64,000 bases of DNA from Burkholderia vietnamiensis LMG 10929. Its GTDB lineage: Bacteria > Pseudomonadota > Gammaproteobacteria > Burkholderiales > Burkholderiaceae. Every line of letters begins with the position of its first letter. The first letter of the stretch is position 1. The stretch lies in contig NZ_CP009630.1 of assembly GCF_000959445.1 (NCBI RefSeq), positions 248,001-312,000 of the forward strand. The letters run 5' to 3'. A program made the position numbers and the translations under genes. Below the pieces are notes generated by a model that was given only the letters and a program-made list of their open reading frames with translations, was not told where the DNA came from and ran no database searches. Shown piece after piece: positions 14,523 to 23,500 of this stretch.

Positions 14523-17500
14523 TTACTTCCACTGATACAGCATGCCGGCGCCGATCACCTTCTGACCGCCGCTGAAGCCGCCGTTGATCGACGCCTTCAG
14601 GTTCTCCGTGATGCGTGCCTGCATGTTGACCGCCATCGCCTTCTGGCCGAGGAACGTCGACGTGCCGATACCCATCCCGAAGTTGGCGTCGCGGTCCATC
14701 TGCGGGATCGACGCCATCGCGCCGACGGCCGCGATGCCCTGCTTCGCCATCTGGTCAGTCTGCTGCAGTTGCGTGCCGAGCGAGTTGATCTGCGACTGCT
14801 GGCCCGACAGCGCGGTCGACAGCGTCGTCTGCACTTGCGTCAGCTGGTTCACGTTCACCGCGTCGGTGCCTTGCGTGCCCGGCGCGACGTTCGTGATCTG
14901 GCGCTGCTGCGTGTCGCTGCCGACCGACACCACGTTCGAACGGCCGCCGTCGCTCGAATTCGCGCCGATCGCCACCGAGTTCGAGCCGGCGGTGACGGTC
15001 GGGCGGTCGGTGCCGGTGCCGTTCATGTCGGCCGCGATGCCGGAGTTGTTCGCCGTACGCGCCTGGTTGTTGTTCACCGTCGTCGACAGCTGGTTCAGCG
15101 TGTTGCTGATGCTCGTCACGCCGGTCGACAGCGACGCCACCGTGCTGTTGGTCGAGCTGAGGCCGGTGGACAGCGAGCCGATGCCGGTCGAGGTCGACGT
15201 GGACAGCGACGTGAGGTTGCTGTTGGTCGAGCTCAAGCCGGTGGACAGCGAGCCGATCGCGGTCGAGGTCGACGTGGACAGCGACGTGAGGTTGCTGTTG
15301 GTCGAGCTCAGGCCGGTGGACAGCGAGCCGATCCCGGTCGACAGCGACGAGATGTTCGAGGCCGTCGACGTCGACAGGCTGCTGATGGCCAGGTTCGTTG
15401 CGTTGAGCTGGCTGCCGTTGACGGCGTCCGTGCTGGTGGCCGAGACGCGGCCTGCGGCGACGTTCGTGATCTGACGTTCGGCGCCCGGTGCGCCGACGCT
15501 GAAGACGCCCACCGGTGCGATGCCGCTGACCGCGTACGTGACGCCTCCGACCGTCATGCTCGACACCGCGACTGCATTGCTCGTGGTCGAGTTCGCGCCC
15601 ATCGCGATCGAGTTGGCGACGTTGGCCTGCGCGTTCGTGCCGAACGCGAGGGCGTCGGTGGCCGTGGCCGCTGCGGCGGAGCCGTAGGCTTGCGCACCGG
15701 TGGCGCTGGCGACCGCGTTGCTACCGAGCGCGAGCGCGCCGGTGCCGGTTGCCGTGTTCGCGTTGCCGAGCGCCACTGCGCCGGTGCCGGTCGCCGTGTC
15801 GTTCGCGCCCATCGCGACTGCGCCGGTGCCCGTTGCGACGCTCGGGTCGCCGATCGCGACCGCGCCGTCGCCGCTCGCCGTGTTGCCGGAGCCGATCGAC
15901 ACCGCCTTGCCGCCGGTGGCCGATGCGTTCTGGCCGATCGCGACGGCACCGGCGGTTTGCGCGTTCGAGCCGTCGCCGACGGCGACGCTGCTCGCGCCGG
16001 CGGCGCTGGCGTTCACGCCGGCTGCGAGGGCGTTGACGCCCGTCGCGCCGTCGTTCGCGTAGTTGCCTTGCTGCGTGCCGTTGTCGTTGACGCTGAAGTA
16101 GTGCGTCTTCGCAGCTTCGATCGCGGTCGACGTCGAGGTGGACAGGGACGTGATCGAGCTCGTGGCCGACGAGAGGCCGGTCGAGGTCGAGGTCGACAGC
16201 GATGTCACCGTGCTGTCGGTGGAACTCAGGCCGGTGGAGAGGGAGCTGAGGCCGGTCGAGGTCGAGGTGGAGAGCGAGGCGACCGTGCTGTTGGTCGAGC
16301 TCAGGCCGGTCGACAGCGAGCTGAGGCCGGTCGAAGTCGAGGTGGACAGCGACGTGATCGAACTCGTGGCCGAGGACAGGCCCGTCGACGTGGAGGTCGA
16401 GAGCGAGGCCACCGAGCTGTTGGTCGAGCTCAGGCCGGTCGACAGCGAGCTGATGCCGGTCGAAGTCGAGGTGGAGAGCGACGTGATCGAGCTCGTGGCC
16501 GAGGACAGGCCCGTCGACGTCGAAGTCGACAGCGACGCGACCGAGCTGTCGGTGGAGCTCAGGCCGGTCGACAACGAGCTGATGCCGGTCGAAGTCGACG
16601 TGGACAGCGATGTGATCGAGCTGGTCGCGGACGAGAGGCCCGTCGACGTGGACGTTGACAGGGACGTCACCGTGCTATCCGTCGTGCTCAAACCGGTGGA
16701 CAGCGAGCTGATGCCGGTCGAAGTCGAGGTGGACAACGACGTGATCGAGCTGGCGGCCGACGACAGGCCCGTCGACGTGGACGTCGACAGGGACGTCACC
16801 GTGCTATCCGTCGTGCTCAAACCGGTGGACAGCGAGCTGATGCCGGTCGAAGTCGAGGTGGACAGCGATGTGATCGAGCTCGTCGCCGACGACAACCCCG
16901 TCGACGTCGAGGTCGAGAGCGACGCGACCGAGCTATCGGTCGAACTGAGACCCGTGGACAACGAGCTGATACCGGTTGAGGTCGACGTGGACAGCGAACT
17001 GATCGAGCTCGTGGCCGACGACAGACCGGTCGACGTGGACGTCGAGAGCGAGGCCACCGAGCTGTCGGTCGAACTCAGGCCGGTGGACAGCGAGTTGATG
17101 CCCGTGGAAGTCGAGGTGGACAGCGACGTGATCGAGCTCGTGGCCGACGACAGACCCGTCGACGTGGATGTCGAGAGCGATGCCACCGAGCTGTCGGTCG
17201 AGCTCAGTCCGGTGGACAGCGAGTTGATGCCCGTGGAAGTCGACGTGGAGAGCGAGCTGATTGAGCTCGTCGCCGACGACAATCCCGTCGACGTCGAAGT
17301 CGAGAGCGATGCCACCGAACTATCGGTCGAGCTCAGACCGGTGGACAACGAGCTGATACCGGTCGAAGTCGACGTGGACAGCGACGTGATCGAACTGGTC
17401 GCCGACGACAGACCGGTCGACGTGGACGTCGAGAGCGATGCCACCGAGCTGTCGGTCGAGCTCAGGCCGGTGGACAACGAGCTGATACCGGTCGAAGTCG

Positions 17501-20500
17501 ACGTGGACAGCGACGTGATCGAACTCGTGGCCGACGACAGACCGGTCGACGTGGAGGTCGACAGCGAGGCGACCGAGCTATCGGTCGAACTGAGGCCCGT
17601 GGACAACGAGCTGATGCCGGTCGAGGTCGACGTGGACAGCGACGTGATCGAGCTCGTGGCCGACGAGAGACCGGTCGACGTGGAGGTCGACAGCGAAGCG
17701 ACCGAACTATCGGTCGAGCTCAGACCGGTGGACAGCGAGCTGATGCCGGTCGAGGTCGACGTGGACAGCGACGTGATCGAACTCGTGGCCGACGACAGAC
17801 CGGTCGACGTGGAGGTCGACAGCGAGACCACCGAGCTGTCGGTCGAGCTCAGGCCGGTAGACAGCGAGCTGATTGAGCTGGTGGCCGACGAGAGACCGGT
17901 CGACGTGGAGGTCGACAGCGAAGCGACCGAACTGTCAGTCGAGCTCAGGCCGGTGGACAACGAGCTGATACCGGTCGAAGTCGACGTGGACAGCGACGTG
18001 ATCGAACTCGTGGCCGACGACAGACCGGTCGACGTGGACGTCGACAGCGAGACCACCGAACTGTCGGTCGAGCTGAGGCCGGTGGACAACGAGCTGATAC
18101 CGGTCGAGGTCGACGTGGACAGCGACGAGATCGAGCTGCTCGTGGACGAGAGGCCCGTCGACAGCGAGCTAATGCCCGTGGAGGTCGAGGTGGACAGCGA
18201 GCTGATCGAACTCGTCGCCGACGACAACCCCGTTGACGTCGAGGTCGACAGCGACGTCAACGAACTATCGGTGGAGCTGAGGCCGGTGGACAACGAGTTG
18301 ATGCCCGTGGAAGTCGACGTGGAGAGCGAGCTGATTGAGCTCGTGGCCGACGACAGACCGGTCGACGTGGACGTCGAGAGCGATGCCACCGAACTATCGG
18401 TCGAGCTCAGGCCGGTGGACAACGAGCTGATGCCGGTCGAAGTCGACGTGGACAGCGACGTGATCGAGCTCGTGGCCGACGACAGACCGGTCGACGTGGA
18501 GGTCGACAGCGAGGCCACCGAGCTGTCCGTCGAGCTCAGGCCGGTGGACAGCGAGCTGATGCCGGTCGAGGTCGACGTGGACAGCGACGTGATCGAGCTC
18601 GTGGCCGACGACAGACCGGTCGACGTGGAGGTCGACAGCGAGGCCACCGAACTATCGGTGGAGCTGAGGCCGGTGGACAGCGAGCTGATGCCGGTCGAGG
18701 TCGACGTGGACAGCGACGTGATCGAGCTGGTCGCCGACGACAGCCCGGTCGACGTGGAGGTCGACAGCGAGGCGACCGAGCTGTCGGTCGAGCTCAGGCC
18801 CGTTGACAACGAGCTGATGCCCGTGGAAGTCGACGTGGACAGCGACGAGATCGAGCTGGTCGCCGATGACAGACCCGTCGACGTCGAAGTCGACAGCGAG
18901 GCCACCGAGCTATCCGTCGAACTGAGGCCCGTTGACAGCGAGCTGATACCGGTCGAGGTCGAGGTGGAGAGCGACGTGATCGAGCTGGTTGCCGACGACA
19001 GACCGGTCGACGTGGAGGTCGACAGCGAGGCCACCGAACTATCGGTGGAGCTGAGGCCGGTGGACAGCGAGCTGATGCCGGTCGAGGTCGACGTGGACAG
19101 CGACGTGATCGAGCTGGTCGCCGACGACAGCCCGGTCGACGTGGAGGTCGACAGCGAGGCGACCGAGCTGTCGGTCGAGCTCAGGCCCGTTGACAACGAG
19201 CTGATGCCCGTGGAAGTCGACGTGGACAGCGACGAGATCGAGCTGGTCGCCGATGACAGACCCGTCGACGTCGAAGTCGACAGCGAGGCCACCGAGCTAT
19301 CCGTCGAACTGAGGCCCGTTGACAGCGAGCTGATACCGGTCGAGGTCGAGGTGGAGAGCGACGTGATCGAGCTGGTTGCCGACGACAGACCCGTCGACGT
19401 GGAGGTCGACAGCGAGGCGACCGAGCTGTCGGTCGAGCTCAGGCCGGTCGAGAGCGAGCTGATACCCGTCGAGGTCGATGTGGACAGCGACGAGATTGAG
19501 CTGGTCGCCGACGACAGCCCGGTCGACGTGGAGGTCGACAGCGAGGCCACCGAGCTATCGGTCGAGCTCAGGCCGGTCGACAGGGAGCTGATGCCCGTCG
19601 AAGTCGAGGTGGACAACGACGAGATTGAGCTGGTCGCCGACGACAGACCCGTCGACGTGGAGGTCGACAGCGAGGCGACCGAGCTGTCGGTCGAGCTCAG
19701 GCCCGTTGACAACGAGCTGATGCCCGTGGAAGTCGACGTGGACAGCGACGAGATCGAGCTGGTCGCCGATGACAGACCCGTCGACGTCGAAGTCGACAGC
19801 GAGGCCACCGAGCTATCCGTCGAACTGAGGCCCGTTGACAGCGAGCTGATACCGGTCGAGGTCGAGGTGGACAGCGAGGTGATCGAGCTGGTCGCCGACG
19901 ACAGACCCGTCGACGTGGAGGTCGACAGCGAGGCGACCGAGCTGTCCGTCGAGCTCAGGCCGGTCGAGAGCGAGCTGATACCGGTCGAGGTCGAGGTGGA
20001 GAGCGACGTGATTGAGCTGGTTGCCGACGAGAGGCCGGTCGATGTGGAGGTCGACAGCGAGGCGACCGAGCTGTCGGTCGAGCTCAGGCCGGTCGAGAGC
20101 GAGCTGATACCGGTCGAGGTCGACGTGGAGAGCGACGAGATTGAGCTGGTCGCCGACGACAGACCGGTCGAGGTGGAGGTCGACAGCGAGGCGACCGAGC
20201 TATCTGTCGAGCTGAGGCCCGTCGACAGCGAGCTGATACCGGTCGAAGTCGAGGTGGACAGGGACGTGATCGAGCTGGTGGCGGACGACAGACCGGTCGA
20301 CGTGGACGTCGAGAGCGAGGCGACCGAACTGTCGGTCGAGCTCAGGCCAGTCGACAGCGAGCTGATACCGGTCGAGGTCGAGGTGGACAACGAGCTGATC
20401 GAGCTGGTTGCCGACGACAGACCCGTCGACGTGGAGGTCGACAGCGAGGCGACCGAACTATCGGTGGAGCTGAGGCCGGTGGACAGCGAGCTGATCGAGC

Positions 20501-23500
20501 TCGTCGCCGACGAGAGGCCGGTCGAGGTGGAGGTGGACAGCGATGCCACCGAACTGTCGGTCGAGCTGATACCCGTCGACAGCGAGCTGATACCCGTCGA
20601 CGTCGAGGTCGACAGCGAACTGATCGAGCTGGTCGCCGACGACAGACCGGTCGACGTGGACGTCGACAACGAGGCCACCGAGCTATCGGTCGAGCTCAAG
20701 CCGGTCGACAGCGAGCTGATACCCGTCGAGGTCGACGTGGACAGCGACGTGATCGAGCTGGTCGCGGACGAGAGGCCGGTCGACGTGGACGTCGACAACG
20801 ACGTCACCGTGCTGTCGGTCGAGCTGAGGCCTGTCGACAGCGAGCTGATACCGGTCGAGGTCGAGGTGGACAGGGACGTGATTGAGCTGGTCGCCGACGA
20901 GAGGCCCGTCGACGTGGACGTCGACAGCGACGCCACCGAACTGTCGGTGGAGCTCAGACCCGTCGACAGCGAGCTGATGCCGGTCGAGGTCGACGTGGAC
21001 AACGACGTGATCGAACTGGTCGCGGACGAGAGGCCGGTCGAGGTGGAAGTCGACAGCGAGGCCACTGAACTGTCGGTCGAGCTGAGGCCCGTGGACAACG
21101 AGTTGATGCCCGTCGAAGTCGACGTGGACAGCGAGGTGATCGAGCTGGTGGCCGACGACAAGCCCGTCGAGGTCGAGGTGGACAGGGACGCCACCGAGCT
21201 ATCGGTGGAGCTGAGGCCCGTGGACAGCGAGCTGATGCCGGTCGAGGTCGACGTGGACAACGACGAGATCGAGCTGGTCGCCGACGAGAGACCCGTCGAC
21301 GTGGACGTGGAGAGCGAGGCGACCGAGCTATCGGTCGAGCTGAGGCCGGTCGACAGCGAGCTGATCGAGCTCGTCGCCGATGACAGCCCCGTTGACGTCG
21401 AAGTCGACAACGACGCCACCGAACTATCGGTCGAGCTCAGGCCGGTGGACAGCGAGCTGATGCCCGTGGAGGTCGAGGTGGACAGCGACGAGATCGAGCT
21501 CGTCGCCGACGAAAGGCCCGTCGACGTGGACGTCGACAGCGAGGCCACGGTGCTGTCGGTCGAGCTGAGGCCAGTCGACAGCGAGCTGATCGAGCTGGTT
21601 GCCGACGACAAACCCGTCGACGTCGAGGTCGACAACGACGCCACCGAACTATCAGTCGAGCTCAGCCCCGTCGACAACGAAGTGATGCCGGTCGACAGCG
21701 ACGAGATCGTGCTGCTGGACGACGACACCGTCGTCGACAGCGAATTCACCACCGAGTTGGTCGCGAACAGTTGCGAGCCGTTGATCGCATCGGTGCTGGT
21801 GGGCGTGATCTGGCCTGCCGCGACGTTGGTGATCTGGCGCGTGATGCCGGCGCTCGGGTCGCCGACGCTGACGGTGCTCGTCGGGTTGCCGCCCGCGAAC
21901 GTGGTGGTCACGCCGCCGACGGTGCCGGTCGGCGTCGGGTTGGGCGCCGCGGTGACCGACCCGCTGCCGAGCGCGACGTCGCCGGCGTTGTTGGCGATGG
22001 CGTTCGGGCCGATCGCGACCGAGTCGGCGCCGAGCGCCTGGCTGTCGGCGGCCGTCGAATTCGCGTGGAAATACTTGATGCCCTGGCTGTTGATGCTGTC
22101 GATCGCGGAGCCGACGCTGTTCGCGGTGGACGTCGTGCCGTTCGCGTTGTACATCGTGTACGACGGAGCGGAAACCGCGCCTGTCGTCGGATCGTAGGCA
22201 GCGCCGCCGCCGAGCGCCGCGGCGGTGCTGTTGCCGAGATTGTCGGTCTTGGTCACGACCGTGCTCAGGCCGGTGGACAGCGAGCTGATGCCGGTCGAGG
22301 TCGACGTGGACAGCGACGTGATTGAGCTGTTGGCCGACGACAGGCCCGTCGACGTGGACGTCGACAGCGAAGCCACCGTGCTATTGGTCGAGCTGAGACC
22401 GGTGGACAGCGAGCCGATGCCGGTCGATGTCGAGGTGGACAGCGACGTGATCGAGCTGGTGGCCGACGAGAGGCCGGTCGACGTGGAGGTCGACAGCGAG
22501 GCAACCGAGCTGTCGGTGGAACTCAGACCCGTGGACAACGAGCTGATGCCCGTGGAAGTCGACGTGGACAGAGAGCCGATCGAGCTGGTCGCCGACGAAA
22601 GGCCCGTCGACGTGGAGGTCGACAGCGAGCTGATGGAGCTGGTTGCGGACGACAGGCCAGTCGACGTCGAAGTCGAGAGCGATGCCACCGAACTGTCGGT
22701 GGAGCTGAGGCCGGTCGACAGCGAACTGATGCCCGTCGAAGTCGACGTGGACAGCGAGGTGATGGAGCTGGTTGCGGACGACAGCCCAGTCGACGTCGAA
22801 GTCGAGAGCGATGCCACCGAACTGTCGGTCGAGCTCAGGCCGGTCGACAGCGAACTGATGCCCGTCGAAGTCGAGGTGGACAGCGACGTGATCGAGCTGG
22901 TTGCCGACGACAGCCCGGTCGACGTCGAGGTCGACAGCGAGGCGACCGAGCTGTCCGTCGAGCTCAGACCCGTCGACAACGAGCTGATACCGGTCGACGT
23001 CGACGTGGACAGAGAGCCGATCGAGCTGGTCGCCGACGAAAGGCCCGTCGACGTGGACGACGACAGCGACGTTACCGAACTATTAGTCGAGCTCAGGCCT
23101 GTCGACAACGAACTGATGCCGGTCGAGGTCGAGGTGGAGAGCGAGGTGATCGAGCTGGTGGCCGACGAGAGGCCGGTCGACGTGGAGGTTGACAGCGACG
23201 CAACCGAGCTGTCGGTGGAACTCAGACCCGTGGACAACGAGCTGATACCGGTCGACGTCGAGGTGGACAGCGACGTGATCGAACTCGTGGCCGACGACAA
23301 GCCGGTCGACGTGGACGTCGAGAGCGATGCCACCGAGCTATCGGTCGAGCTCAGGCCTGTCGACAACGAGCTGATACCGGTCGAGGTCGACGTGGAGAGC
23401 GAGCTGATCGAGCTGGTCGCGGACGACAGACCGGTCGACGTCGACGTCGACAGTGAGGCCACCGAGCTATCGGTCGAACTGAGGCCGGTCGACAGCGAAC

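Noticed and set aside
16128..21745. CRISPR-like array
   Set aside because: The repeats are contiguous 129-bp coding units without spacers, and no cas genes are present.
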